NCBI RefSeq assembly: GCF_017695975.1
Contig: NZ_JAAORN010000002.1
Span: 372,001-436,000 of the forward strand
DNA: 64,000 nt
Direction of reading: 5' to 3'
Source of the DNA: Prochlorococcus marinus CUG1417
GTDB lineage: Bacteria > Cyanobacteriota > Cyanobacteriia > PCC-6307 > Cyanobiaceae
Of this stretch, positions 25,501-35,900 are shown piece after piece (position 1 is the stretch's first letter; each line of letters begins with the position of its first letter). The notes beneath the pieces are model-generated. The model was not told where the DNA came from. It did not search any database and was given only the letters and a program-made list of their open reading frames with translations. Position numbers and translations under genes: made by a program.

Positions 25501-26346
25501 ATGCGCAAACAAGTTGCATATTTAGGTCCTAAAGGGACATACGCAGAAAAAGCAGCTCATATACTATCCAAGCTTGCCAATTTTCAGACACCTATATTTG
25601 TACCATGTAATGGGTTACATTCGGTCATTAAATCAATAGCGTACAACAATTGTGATGCTGCTGTAGTTCCTATTGAAAATTCTGTAGAAGGGCCAGTTAC
25701 AGCCACTCTAGATGCACTTTGGAAATTTCCTGAAATATTTATCAATAAAGCAATTGTTTTACCCATAAAACATGCATTAATTAGTGATGGAGAACTTTCA
25801 AATATTTCAGAAGTATTATCGCATCCTCAAGCATTAGCTCAATGTTCAGAATGGTTATCTGAAAATCTTCCAAATGCAATCCCTCTACCAACAAATTCAA
25901 CGTCAGAAGCTGTCAACATGGTCAAGGGCAGTAAATTTAGAGCGGCAATTGGTTCAAAATCATTAATTCAAATCGAAGGCCTTAAAGAATTAGCCTTTCC
26001 TATTAATGATGTGCCAGGCAATTGCACTAGATTTATCTTATTAAGTAAAGAATCTAATTCTTATTCAGCTAACATTGCTAGTTTTGCTTTCTCATTAATA
26101 TCCAATAGACCAGGCGCTTTACTTCAAGCTTTAAATTATATTGCAAATTTTGGATTCAATATGAGCAAAATAGAGTCAAGACCTTCAAAAAGAGAGTTAG
26201 GCGAATATATAATTTATATTGATCTAGAATTAGATAATGAAAAGAATATTGCAAATTTTCTTGAATTGAAAGAAAATATTAAACCACTATGCAAGAAATT
26301 TGTAGATTTTGGAAATTATTTTTCTGAAAATTTCGAATTAGATTGA
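25501..26346 (+). CDS. pheA: Prephenate dehydratase
   Basis: It converts prephenate to phenylpyruvate for phenylalanine synthesis. The 281-residue, stand-alone form has a catalytic PDT domain to about residue 185 and then an ACT domain. Landmarks are AYLGPKGTYAEKAA at the N terminus, VVPIENSVEGPVTATLD and NCTRFILL. The ACT motif with ESRP (residues 221-224 region) normally binds phenylalanine, so feedback inhibition is likely. No chorismate mutase domain is fused. It ends one base from the convergent methyltransferase gene. Confidence 0.96.
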   Translation: MRKQVAYLGPKGTYAEKAAHILSKLANFQTPIFVPCNGLHSVIKSIAYNNCDAAVVPIENSVEGPVTATLDALWKFPEIFINKAIVLPIKHALISDGELSNISEVLSHPQALAQCSEWLSENLPNAIPLPTNSTSEAVNMVKGSKFRAAIGSKSLIQIEGLKELAFPINDVPGNCTRFILLSKESNSYSANIASFAFSLISNRPGALLQALNYIANFGFNMSKIESRPSKRELGEYIIYIDLELDNEKNIANFLELKENIKPLCKKFVDFGNYFSENFELD

Positions 26347-26347
26347 T

Positions 26348-27283
26348 TTATCCCCTACATTTATATACCCCAAACTCCATTAAACCTTTTCTAAAAGCCC
26401 AATTCATGAGCAGTATAGTTGGGATCTCTCTAATGGACTTAACTAGTGCCAGAGGACCAAGAGACAAAATTGCAAAAGGTCTTCTAATACCCTCAATAAT
26501 GGAGTCGTACCAAGAAGGATTTGTATAAGTATTCCAGTTTTCAGAAAAAACTCGTCCTGAACTATTTTTATTAGTTCTAAGAATATTACCAAAATCTTTA
26601 ATACTAATAAAATTGGGATGAACCCATTGTTCAAGTAATTGTTTAAGAACCAAATTCTCAAGAAATGATGGAGGGCATTCCCTGAGATCTCTAGAGTTCC
26701 AATCAGCCAATGCTAAATAACCCCCTGGTCTCAAAGTTCTCATCATCTCATCTGCAAACTTAGTTTTATCATTCATGTGTGCACCAGCTTCAACACTCCA
26801 AACACCATCAAAGGAACCATCCTCAAATTTCAAATCTAATGCATCCATAACTTGGAAATTACAATTTAGTCCAGAAGGAGTAAGTTCTCTAGCTCTTTTT
26901 ACTTGAGCAGGACTAATTGTAATTCCAGTAACATTAAAACCATAATATTTTGAAAGGATCCTAGAACTTCCTCCTATTCCACAACCTACATCTAATATTC
27001 TGGAACCTTTTGGCAATTTATCTAAACCACTCCACTTAACTAACTCATGAACAAACTTAACTTTAGCCTGTCGAAAATCAATATTTTTATTTTCTGAAGG
27101 ATAAAAGCCCAGATGTATATGCTCTCCCCACAATCTCTCAAGTAATTTATCCTGGGTCCATGCATCGTATGCTGATGCCACAGTACCAGAAGAAATATAT
27201 TTTCTAGCAGTAGTTCTCCAGATAAAAGAAAAAGCTAAAAAGAATAAAGAAATTAAAAAAAAGGGTAATAAAAATTCAAACAT
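26348..27283 (-). CDS. MPBQ/MSBQ-type benzoquinone methyltransferase
   Basis: This is a SAM-dependent class I methyltransferase with an N-terminal membrane anchor at residues 1-22. The SAM loop is ILDVGCGIGG at about 97-106. LWGEHIHLGFY before it and FVLP-type spacing after it match the gamma-tocopherol methyltransferase-like group that in cyanobacteria methylates 2-methyl-6-solanyl- and 2-methyl-6-phytyl-benzoquinol. Plastoquinone synthesis is therefore the most likely pathway. It follows the Lon-domain gene directly, with adjoining ends, so the two are probably co-transcribed. Substrate is inferred from family resemblance only. Confidence 0.82.
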   Translation of the reverse strand: MFEFLLPFFLISLFFLAFSFIWRTTARKYISSGTVASAYDAWTQDKLLERLWGEHIHLGFYPSENKNIDFRQAKVKFVHELVKWSGLDKLPKGSRILDVGCGIGGSSRILSKYYGFNVTGITISPAQVKRARELTPSGLNCNFQVMDALDLKFEDGSFDGVWSVEAGAHMNDKTKFADEMMRTLRPGGYLALADWNSRDLRECPPSFLENLVLKQLLEQWVHPNFISIKDFGNILRTNKNSSGRVFSENWNTYTNPSWYDSIIEGIRRPFAILSLGPLALVKSIREIPTILLMNWAFRKGLMEFGVYKCRG

Positions 27284-27940
27284 TTAATTTTCTTTTATAT
27301 CAGGAAAACTTTCTTTCAAAGCTGTCCTTGCTGCAAGTTGTTTTCTTGTATTATCAAGCATTTGATATTCTCTTTGTAGTCGAGTATAGGTATTTCTTTC
27401 TTCTAAAAGTCTTTGCTGTTCCTCCGCAACTGGACCTCCCAAGTGAGCACCTATCCAAAAAGATAATTCCATAGGATTATTAGGTAATTTATCGGGAAGA
27501 TTTTTCTGGGTATTTGTCAATTTGCCTGTGAGATTAATAACATCGCTAAGTGCTTCTTTTACTGAATCTTTTAGAGAATCTAATTTTTGAAGGTTATCAA
27601 CATTATCGTCACTAATCCAACTTACCATTGCTGAATAAAAAGGAGTTGAACGAATGATTTCTAGAACTTGAAACCTTTGTTGTCCGAGAGTAATAATATT
27701 ACTTCTCCCATCCTCTGCAGTATGATGTTTTATGATTTGGGCACAGCAACCAACATTAGCTATATTTTTAGTACTAGAATCCCATTTTATGACTCCAAAC
27801 ATAGAATCAGTTTCAAGAACTGATTGAAGCATAATTCTGTATCTTGACTCAAAAATATGTAAAGGCAATACTTCTTTAGGGAAAAGAACTACCTCCGGCA
27901 AAGGAAATAAAGGTAATTCCCTTACTGAGAGCTCTCCCAT
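27284..27940 (-). CDS. Lon N-terminal (substrate-binding) domain protein
   Basis: This 218-residue protein consists of a LON substrate-binding domain without the AAA+ ATPase or protease parts of Lon. The family opening is ELPLFPLPEVVLFPKEVLPLHIFE, followed by GQQRFQVLEI in the middle and a helical C terminus. Such stand-alone proteins are common in cyanobacteria and their role is not established. Its stop adjoins the start of the methyltransferase gene, and it lies 57 bases downstream of rpsJ on the same strand, possibly as a trailing part of the str operon transcript. Confidence 0.87.
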   Translation of the reverse strand: MGELSVRELPLFPLPEVVLFPKEVLPLHIFESRYRIMLQSVLETDSMFGVIKWDSSTKNIANVGCCAQIIKHHTAEDGRSNIITLGQQRFQVLEIIRSTPFYSAMVSWISDDNVDNLQKLDSLKDSVKEALSDVINLTGKLTNTQKNLPDKLPNNPMELSFWIGAHLGGPVAEEQQRLLEERNTYTRLQREYQMLDNTRKQLAARTALKESFPDIKEN

Positions 27941-27996
27941 TTAAACCTCACTTATTTCTAATTATACTAATCAATTTATGTCGTTTTCGGGATTAG

Positions 27997-28317
27997 TTAA
28001 AGTTTAACTTCTATATCTACACCACTTGGAAGATCCAACTTCATTAAAGCATCAATTGTTTTTGCTGAAGGGCTATAAATATCAATTAATCTTCTATGAG
28101 TTCTTGTTTCAAAATGCTCTCTGGAATCTTTATCAACATGTGGTGATCTTAGAACACAATAAATCTTCCTTTTTGTTGGTAAAGGTATTGGACCTATTGC
28201 TGAAGCGGATGTAGTATCAGCAGTTTGAATTATTTTATCGCAAGATAAATCGAGCATTCTTCTATCAAATGCTTTAAGTCTTATTCTTATTTTTTGTTGT
28301 GCAATTGATGCAGTCAT
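27997..28317 (-). CDS. rpsJ: 30S ribosomal protein S10
   Basis: S10 is a small-subunit head protein and also a NusB partner in antitermination. The 106-residue sequence has the family core: [17 protein letters not shown], the [20 protein letters not shown] loop and [14 protein letters not shown]. As in other cyanobacteria it sits at the end of the str operon after tuf instead of heading an S10 operon. A 10-base-pair hairpin lies between tuf and rpsJ. Confidence 0.97.
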   Translation of the reverse strand: MTASIAQQKIRIRLKAFDRRMLDLSCDKIIQTADTTSASAIGPIPLPTKRKIYCVLRSPHVDKDSREHFETRTHRRLIDIYSPSAKTIDALMKLDLPSGVDIEVKL

Positions 28318-28340
28318 AATTTGAAATTAACTTCTAGATG

Positions 28341-28365
28341 AGGGTCATTGATTAACAATGACCCT
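28341..28365 (-). promoter_or_regulatory. Perfect hairpin between tuf and rpsJ
   Basis: AGGGTCATTG and CAATGACCCT form a perfect 10-base-pair stem with a five-base loop, 23 bases upstream of the rpsJ start. No T-tract follows on either strand, so it is not a classic intrinsic terminator. It could be a processing site, a partial attenuator or a stability element that sets the tuf to rpsJ ratio. Confidence 0.6.
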
Positions 28366-28418
28366 AAGCCACTAATCTATACTAAATGATTGAGGTTAAA
28401 ATTTAAAATTCAAAAAGA

Positions 28419-29618
28419 TTATTTGAGAATTTTAGAAACAACTCCAGCACCAATAGTACGTCCACCTTCACGGATTGCGAAACGCATACCTTGTTCGATA
28501 GCTACTGGACAAATCAATTCACCAGTCATTTTGATTCTGTCACCTGGCATAACCATTTCAACATTAGAGCCATCATCAGATGTAAATGCTGTTATTTGAC
28601 CTGTAACATCTGTTGTTCTGATGTAGAACTGTGGTCTATATCCTGCAAAGAAAGGGGTGTGTCTACCACCTTCTTCTTTTTTAAGAACATAAACTTCTCC
28701 TTCAAACTGAGTATGAGGAGTAATGGATCCTTTCTTGACAAGTACCATTCCTCTCTCAATATCTTCTTTCTGGACGCCTCGTAAAAGTAAACCAACATTA
28801 TCGCCAGCCATACCTTCATCAAGAAGTTTACGAAACATTTCAACTCCAGTAACAGTCGTTACTCTTGTATCTCTGATTCCAACTATTTCGACTTCTTCTC
28901 CAACTTTAACTTTACCTCTCTCAATTCTTCCAGTAGCCACAGTTCCTCTACCGGTAATTGAGAAAACATCTTCAACTGCCATCAAGAATGGTTTATCAAC
29001 TTCTCTTTCTGGTTCAGGAATGCTAGCATCAACAGCTTTCATTAATTCTTCAATTTTTGATTCCCAAGTAGAATCACCTTCAAGAGCTTTTAAACCGGAA
29101 ACTTGAACTATGGGAATATCATCACCAGGGAAATCATAACTGTCTAAAAGTTCCCTTATTTCCATTTCAACAAGTTCAATAATTTCTTCGTCATCGACCA
29201 TATCGCACTTATTGAGAGCCACTACAAGAGCAGGAACTCCAACCTGTTTAGCAAGAAGGATATGCTCTTTTGTCTGAGCCATAGGACCATCTGTAGCAGC
29301 GCAAACTAGAATTGCTCCATCCATTTGCGCGGCCCCCGTAATCATGTTTTTCACATAATCAGCATGTCCTGGGCAATCAACATGAGCATAATGTCTACCT
29401 TCAGTTTCATATTCGACATGAGCTGTATTGATAGTGATGCCACGCTCTCTTTCTTCAGGAGCACCATCAATATCTCCATAGTCTTGAGCCTGGGCTTGAC
29501 CTTTTTTAGCTAATACGTTTGTAATAGCAGCAGTAAGTGTTGTTTTTCCATGATCAACATGGCCAATAGTACCTATGTTGACATGTGGTTTGTTCCTTTC
29601 GAACTTCTCGCGAGCCAT
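28419..29618 (-). CDS. tuf: Elongation factor Tu
   Basis: EF-Tu delivers aminoacyl-tRNA to the ribosome. At 399 residues it is full length. The GTPase motifs are GHVDHGKT at 19-26, [13 protein letters not shown] in the switch II region and NKCD near residue 136. Domains II and III follow, ending in [14 protein letters not shown]. It is the fourth gene of the str operon, 44 bases after fusA. Codon choice differs from neighbours in being richer in G and C, as expected for a very highly expressed gene. Confidence 0.99.
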   Translation of the reverse strand: MAREKFERNKPHVNIGTIGHVDHGKTTLTAAITNVLAKKGQAQAQDYGDIDGAPEERERGITINTAHVEYETEGRHYAHVDCPGHADYVKNMITGAAQMDGAILVCAATDGPMAQTKEHILLAKQVGVPALVVALNKCDMVDDEEIIELVEMEIRELLDSYDFPGDDIPIVQVSGLKALEGDSTWESKIEELMKAVDASIPEPEREVDKPFLMAVEDVFSITGRGTVATGRIERGKVKVGEEVEIVGIRDTRVTTVTGVEMFRKLLDEGMAGDNVGLLLRGVQKEDIERGMVLVKKGSITPHTQFEGEVYVLKKEEGGRHTPFFAGYRPQFYIRTTDVTGQITAFTSDDGSNVEMVMPGDRIKMTGELICPVAIEQGMRFAIREGGRTIGAGVVSKILK

Positions 29619-29662
29619 TTTGAATTAAAGAATCGAGGGTTTAAAGTGTTTTAGTTTAGAGA

Positions 29663-31738
29663 TCAGGAGTTGCCCTGATTCTTGGAAATGATAGCTTCAG
29701 CAACATTACGAGGAACTTCCTCATAATTTGCGAACTCCATTGAAAATATACCCCGACCTTGAGTCATTGATCGGAGTTGAGTGGCATAACCGAACATTTC
29801 GGCTAAGGGCACTTTGGCCTGTACCTTAGACAATCCATCATCAACAGATTGTCCTTCCACTTGACCTCTTCTAGAAGAGAGATCACCAATTACAGATCCA
29901 AGAAAGTCGTCAGGACTTTCGACCTCAACTTTCATCATAGGCTCTAAAAGGACAGGATTGCATTTTTTAACCCCATCTTTGAAAGCCATGGAACCTGCAA
30001 TTTTGAAGGCCATTTCAGATGAGTCTACATCGTGGAATGAACCATCGACTAGTGTTACTTTTACATCAATGAGTGGATAACCGGCAAGAACACCTGATTC
30101 ACAGGTCTCTTTCATTCCATTAGATGCTGGGCCAATATACTCTTTCGGTACAGCTCCACCAACAATTTTATTAACAAATTCAAAACCTTTCCCAACTTCA
30201 GCAGGTTCCATTTCAATAATTACGTGTCCATATTGACCTTTTCCTCCAGTTTGTCTTGCATATTTACCTTCACCTTTAGAACTAGACCTAATAGTCTCTC
30301 TATAAGAAACTTGAGGCGCCCCAATATTAGCTTCAACTTTAAATTCCCTTAACATTCTGTCAACAAGGATTTCTAAGTGAAGCTCACCCATTCCAGCAAT
30401 AACAGTTTGATTAGTCTCCGGATCAGTACTTACCCTAAAGGTTGGATCCTCTTCTGACAAAGCAGTTAATGCTTTAGATAATTTTTCCATATCCCCTTTA
30501 GTTTTTGGCTCAACAGCGACTGAGATAACTGGTTCAGGGATAAACAATGTCTCCAAAACTATAGGATCTTCTGTATTACATAAAGTGTCGCCAGTTGTTG
30601 TATTCTTAAGCCCTAGTACAGCACCTAAATCACCAGCCCTTAATTCATCAACCTCTTCTCTTTCGTCAGCCTTTAGAATTACTAATCTAGAAATTCTCTC
30701 TTTAGCATCTTTAGTAGAATTCATAACATAACTGCCCTTTGAAAGAACACCAGAATACATCCTTACAAAAGTTAATTTCCCATAAGGGTCTGACATCACT
30801 TTGAAAGCAAGTGCACTAAAAGGCGCGTTATCATCTGATGGCCTTACATCTTCTTTACCACTTGGTAAAACACCTTGTATTGGTTTTACGTCAACTGGAG
30901 CTGGCAAATAATCGACAACGGCATCTAAAACAAGTTGAACACCCTTATTCTTGAAGGCTGAACCGCACAATACTGGAACTAATCCATGTTTTAAAACCCC
31001 TTCCCTAATGCCTTTTTTAAGTTGTTCTTCAGATAATTCTCCTGTTTCGAGGAATATTTCTATTAAATCTTCATCATTTTCTGCAACACTCTCCATTAAC
31101 TTATATCTCCACTCGGAAGCTTCATCCTCCATTTCAGATGGAATTGGCGCTTCTTCAATATCAGTGCCTAAGTCATTCTTATAGAGGTATGCTTTGTTTG
31201 CAACTAAATCGATAATGCCTGTGAGATCGCCTTCAGCTCCAATAGGTAGCTGAATAGGGAGTGCATTGGCCTTAAGTCGATCTTTAATCTGTTTATTAAC
31301 TTTTAAAAAATCTGCACCAGTTCTGTCCATTTTGTTAACAAAAACCATCCTTGGAACAGAGTATCTATCTGCTTGACGCCAAACTGTTTCAGATTGAGGC
31401 TGAACCCCACCAACTGCACAAAATACAGCTATCACTCCATCTAAAACACGCATTGACCTTTCCACTTCAATAGTGAAGTCAACGTGTCCAGGAGTATCAA
31501 TAATATTAATTCTGTGATCTTGCCAACTAGTTGATATTGCAGCAGCAGTAATAGTTATCCCTCTCTCTCTTTCTTGAGCCATCCAATCTGTTACAGCAGC
31601 ACCATCATGAACTTCACCTATCTTATGAACTACACCAGAATAAAACAAAATTCTTTCGGTAGTTGTAGTTTTCCCTGCATCAATATGAGCGGCTATACCT
31701 ATGTTCCTTACTCGTTCTAGGGGGAAGTCGCGTGCCAA
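29663..31738 (-). CDS. fusA: Elongation factor G
   Basis: EF-G drives ribosomal translocation. At 691 residues it is normal length. The G domain motifs are AHIDAGKT at 17-24, [17 protein letters not shown] and [10 protein letters not shown]. Domain IV contains the conserved GKGQYGHV and [13 protein letters not shown] segments. It lies between rpsG and tuf in the str operon. No ribosome-binding sequence is strong, as is common here. Confidence 0.98.
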   Translation of the reverse strand: MARDFPLERVRNIGIAAHIDAGKTTTTERILFYSGVVHKIGEVHDGAAVTDWMAQERERGITITAAAISTSWQDHRINIIDTPGHVDFTIEVERSMRVLDGVIAVFCAVGGVQPQSETVWRQADRYSVPRMVFVNKMDRTGADFLKVNKQIKDRLKANALPIQLPIGAEGDLTGIIDLVANKAYLYKNDLGTDIEEAPIPSEMEDEASEWRYKLMESVAENDEDLIEIFLETGELSEEQLKKGIREGVLKHGLVPVLCGSAFKNKGVQLVLDAVVDYLPAPVDVKPIQGVLPSGKEDVRPSDDNAPFSALAFKVMSDPYGKLTFVRMYSGVLSKGSYVMNSTKDAKERISRLVILKADEREEVDELRAGDLGAVLGLKNTTTGDTLCNTEDPIVLETLFIPEPVISVAVEPKTKGDMEKLSKALTALSEEDPTFRVSTDPETNQTVIAGMGELHLEILVDRMLREFKVEANIGAPQVSYRETIRSSSKGEGKYARQTGGKGQYGHVIIEMEPAEVGKGFEFVNKIVGGAVPKEYIGPASNGMKETCESGVLAGYPLIDVKVTLVDGSFHDVDSSEMAFKIAGSMAFKDGVKKCNPVLLEPMMKVEVESPDDFLGSVIGDLSSRRGQVEGQSVDDGLSKVQAKVPLAEMFGYATQLRSMTQGRGIFSMEFANYEEVPRNVAEAIISKNQGNS

Positions 31739-31835
31739 TTTTAAAGCTCCAAATAAAATAATTTTTGATAAGTATAGTTCACCCTAAAAGTAAACTTTTA
31801 TAATAATAAACTACTTAAGTACCTTTTTGATGAAA

Positions 31836-32306
31836 TTAATATCTGTAATGTGCAAAAGCTTTATTAGCTTCAGCCATTTTATGAGTATCTTCTCTTTTTT
31901 TAACTGCACTACCAGTTTCATTTGCGGCATCCATCAACTCACCAGCAAGTTTTTGAGACATACTTTTGCCATTCCTTGCACGTGAAAATGTAACAAGCCA
32001 TCTTAATGCCATAGCTGTACCCCTCTCTTGGCGAACTTCCATCGGTACTTGATATGTTGCACCACCAACTCTTCTAGCTCTCACCTCAACAAGAGGAGTA
32101 GCATTTTTTACAGCTGTTTCAAATAATTCGACTGCATTCCCACCTGTTCTCTCGCTTATTAAAGAAAAAGCATCAGACAATATTCTTTGGGCTGTAGATT
32201 TTTTTCCATGTTTCATCAATCTAGAAATCATCATTGAAGCAAGACGGCTATTAAATTGAGGATCAGGAAGAACTGGTCTTTTTACTGCAGCATTACGACG
32301 TGACAT
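31836..32306 (-). CDS. rpsG: 30S ribosomal protein S7
   Basis: S7 organises the head of the small subunit and contacts E-site tRNA. The 156-residue protein shows [20 protein letters not shown] at the start and the beta-hairpin region [20 protein letters not shown]. It ends in [12 protein letters not shown]. It lies 26 bases after rpsL and 97 bases before fusA in the str operon. The rpsG-fusA gap is the longest in the operon. Confidence 0.98.
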   Translation of the reverse strand: MSRRNAAVKRPVLPDPQFNSRLASMMISRLMKHGKKSTAQRILSDAFSLISERTGGNAVELFETAVKNATPLVEVRARRVGGATYQVPMEVRQERGTAMALRWLVTFSRARNGKSMSQKLAGELMDAANETGSAVKKREDTHKMAEANKAFAHYRY

Positions 32307-32332
32307 GTTTTAAAAAAAGTGATGGTTACAAA

Positions 32333-32707
32333 TTAATCTTTTGGAGCTTTTGCTCCATACTTAGATCTGGATTGACGTCTATCTTTGACTCCAGCAGTAT
32401 CTAACGTTCCTCTTATTATATGATATCTAACTCCCGGCAAATCCTTGACTCTTCCTCCCCTAAGAAGAACTACGGAGTGTTCTTGCAAATTATGTCCAAT
32501 CCCAGGTATGTAAGCTGTCACTTCGAAACCTGAAGTTAATCTTACCCTCGCAACTTTTCTTAAAGCTGAATTAGGTTTTTTGGGTGTTGATGTATAAACT
32601 CTTGTACATACCCCTCTTCTCTCAGGGCAAGCTTTTAACGCAGGAGATTTTGTTTTCCTAGTCAGACTTTTTCTTTCTGAACTTATTAATTGTGAGATGG
32701 TGGGCAT
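32333..32707 (-). CDS. rpsL: 30S ribosomal protein S12
   Basis: S12 lies at the decoding centre and is the classic streptomycin-resistance target. The 124-residue sequence has the conserved blocks [19 protein letters not shown] and [26 protein letters not shown]. Lys in TPKKPNS is the sensitive-type residue. It heads the str operon, and the promoter must lie in the 206-base gap it shares with the divergent glutamate synthase gene. Confidence 0.98.
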   Translation of the reverse strand: MPTISQLISSERKSLTRKTKSPALKACPERRGVCTRVYTSTPKKPNSALRKVARVRLTSGFEVTAYIPGIGHNLQEHSVVLLRGGRVKDLPGVRYHIIRGTLDTAGVKDRRQSRSKYGAKAPKD

Positions 32708-32870
32708 CTATTATATTTAAATAAAAATAAACATCTTAGTATCATAACCTTTTACGAGCACCAACTAAAAGTTTTTAATCATATTTTTTTGAAAAATTTA
32801 AAAAAATTTGTCAAATTAAAATTCTTTGGTAAATATTCATTATCTTTAGATTTATTTTTATATTTATTTT

Positions 32871-32876
32871 TATAAT
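32871..32876 (+). promoter_or_regulatory. Candidate -10 element for glutamate synthase
   Basis: A perfect TATAAT hexamer lies 37 bases before the ATG of the glutamate synthase gene. No matching -35 box is seen at 17 bases. The region upstream is a run of A and T with the near-repeat TTTATTTTTATATTTATTTTTA. A degenerate GTA-N8-TTA at 32829 is too far from the NtcA consensus GTA-N8-TAC to be called. Confidence 0.4.
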
Positions 32877-32913
32877 AGAAATACATAAATAACTAAATTG
32901 TATTAAATAATCT

Positions 32914-35900
32914 ATGGGAGAGAGTATTAAAAGAATCGTTGGGCCATATCAAGATAGTTATTCCCCCAATGGAATAATTGGTGAGAAAGATGCGTGTGGA
33001 GTTGGTTTTATAGCAAATGTCAAAGGTATAGAAAGCAACTGGATACTTAAACAATCCCTGAAAGGTCTTAACTGCATGGAACACAGAGGAGGTTGTGGAG
33101 GAGATAGTGATTCAGGAGATGGAGCAGGTATTTTGTGTTCAATCCCTTGGAATTACTTAGAAAAAGATGTGAATCTTGAAAATAAAAAAGACTTTGATAA
33201 AGGTTTAGGCATGATCTTCATGCCTAATAAAAAAGAGAAAATTGAAGAATGTAAATCAATATGCGAGGAGGAAGCAAAAAAATTAAGAATTAACAAAACA
33301 TCTTGGAGAACAGTACCCGTTAACAATGAAATCCTAGGCCCTTTGGCTAAAGCGAATGCTCCATTCATAAGTCAGTGGATTTTATTAATAGATAAGAAAA
33401 ATAAAAACGATATTGAAAAGCTTTTATTTCAATTAAGGAAAAGAATTGAGAAAAAAATAAGAGAAAGTTTTAAAACTCATGTTGGGGATTGTGAATTTTA
33501 TTTTGCCTCACTAAGTTCTAAAACAGTTGTTTACAAAGGAATGGTTCGTTCTGAAATATTATCTGAATTTTATCAAGACCTAAGAGAAGAGAGTTTTAAA
33601 GTTTCATTTTCTGTTTACCATAGGAGGTTTAGTACTAATACACTTCCAAAATGGCCACTAGCTCAGCCTATGAGATTCTTAGGACATAATGGAGAAATTA
33701 ATACTCTTTTAGGTAATATCAACTGGGCTAAAGCTTCAGAAACACATATAGATGATTTTTGGGAGGAGTTATCTAACGAAATTAAGCCAATCGTAGATAT
33801 TAATAAAAGTGATTCATCAAATCTTGATGCAACTCTTGAAATCAATATTCGTTCAGGTCAGCCCATTACTGACTCATTGTTAAAGCTTGTTCCTGAAGCA
33901 TTTAGAGATCAACCAGAACTTGAACAAAGAGAAGACATAAAATCATTTTATGAGTATTCTGCGAGCCTACAAGAAGCCTGGGATGGTCCTGCTCTAATCG
34001 TATTTGCAGATGGAAATTTTGTAGGTGCAACACTTGATAGAAATGGTCTAAGACCGGCAAGATATTCAATAACAAATGATGGTTTTGTAATAATGGGTTC
34101 CGAAACAGGAGTAGTAGATCTTGAAGAGGAAAGAGTAATTGAAAAAGGTAGATTAGGACCTGGACAAATGTTGGCAGTTGATTTTCATCAAAATAGAATC
34201 CTCAGAAATTGGGAGGTAAAATCTGAAGCCGCGCAAAGGCATGATTACAAAAATCTCCTTAGTAATAGAACTATCAAAATTGATAATAGTGAATGGTTTA
34301 AAGACTGTAAACTAAAAGACCTTGAGCTGCTACAACAACAAACTGCGTACGGTTTTTCAGCTGAGGATAATGATCTTATCTTGGATTCAATGGCTTCATT
34401 AGCTAAAGAGCCTACCTATTGCATGGGCGACGATATCCCATTAGCAATGCTTTCTTCAAAGCCACATATTTTATATGACTATTTCAAACAAAGATTTGCA
34501 CAAGTTACAAATCCTCCTATTGATCCTTTAAGAGAAAAATTGGTAATGAGTCTAGAGATGCATCTTGGAGAAAGATGTACACCATTTGAGATTAAAGATC
34601 CTAAACCTTTTGTTCATTTACAAAGTCCAATTCTCAATGAGGAAGAACTCATTTCCATTAAAAAATCAAAAATTAAATCTCAAACAATTTCAAGTTTGTT
34701 TGATATTGAGGAAGGTGTTCAAGGCTTAGAGAACCAATTAAAAGCAATTTGTAAACAGAGTGAGCTCTCTATAAAAGAAGGTTGCTCTTTAATTATTATT
34801 TCTGATAAGGGTATTAATCCTACAAAGACTTTTATTCCTCCCTTACTTGCTGTTGGAGCAATTCATCATTACCTCCTAAAAAAAGAAATCAGGCTAAAAG
34901 CTTCTCTAATTATTGAAACGGGTCAATGTTGGAGTACTCATCACTTGGCTTGCTTGATTGGTTATGGTGCAAGCGCGGTTTGCCCTTGGTTGACCTTCGA
35001 AGCAGGTAGACACTGGTTAAAACATCCAAAAACACAAAAACTCATTGATAGCAAAAAAATAAATCCATTATCAATAATTGATGTTCAAGAAAATATTAAA
35101 AAAGCACTAGAAGACGGTCTAAGAAAAATTCTTTCAAAAATAGGAATCTCACTTTTATCTAGTTACCATGGTGCACAAATTTTTGAAGCTGTGGGGCTTG
35201 GATCTGACTTAATAAAAATTGCTTTTGATGGTACAACAAGCCGTATCGCTGGCATAACATTAAAAGAATTAACTAATGAAACACTTTCAATACATACGAA
35301 AGCCTATCCAGAGATCGATTTAAAGAAATTAGAATTTTTAGGATTTGTACAATTTAGAAATAATGGGGAATATCATTCCAATAACCCAGAGATGTCCAAA
35401 GTTTTACATTCAGCAGTAAAACAAGGTCCAGGATATGATCATTTTGAAACTTACAAAAAATTAATTAGTAATAGACCGCCAACATCTCTAAGAGATTTAC
35501 TAACAATTAATTCAGAAAGAAAAAGTATTCCATTAGAGGAAGTTGAAAGTGTTGAATCAATTTGCAAAAGGTTTTGCACTGGTGGAATGAGTTTAGGCGC
35601 TTTATCTAGAGAAGCACATGAAGTTTTAGCAGTTGCAATGAATAGAATTGGTGGGAAAAGTAATAGTGGAGAAGGTGGAGAAGATCCAGCTCGTTTTAAC
35701 GTTTTAAATGATATCGATGAAAATACTCAATCAGCGACGTTGCCTTTCATTAAAGGTCTAGAAAATGGAGACACCGCATGCTCAGCTATTAAACAAATTG
35801 CATCAGGAAGATTTGGAGTTACACCTGAATATTTAAGAAGTGGTAAACAACTCGAAATTAAAATGGCTCAAGGTGCAAAACCCGGAGAAGGGGGGCAATT

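Noticed and set aside
28723-29106. A 127-codon frame antisense to tuf
   Set aside because: It is a shadow of a strongly constrained coding sequence, with a Ser/Thr/Pro-rich composition typical of antisense frames, and no start signal.
32829-32842. Possible NtcA site upstream of glutamate synthase
   Set aside because: The sequence is GTA-N8-TTA, not GTA-N8-TAC, and its distance to the TATAAT at 32871 is longer than usual.
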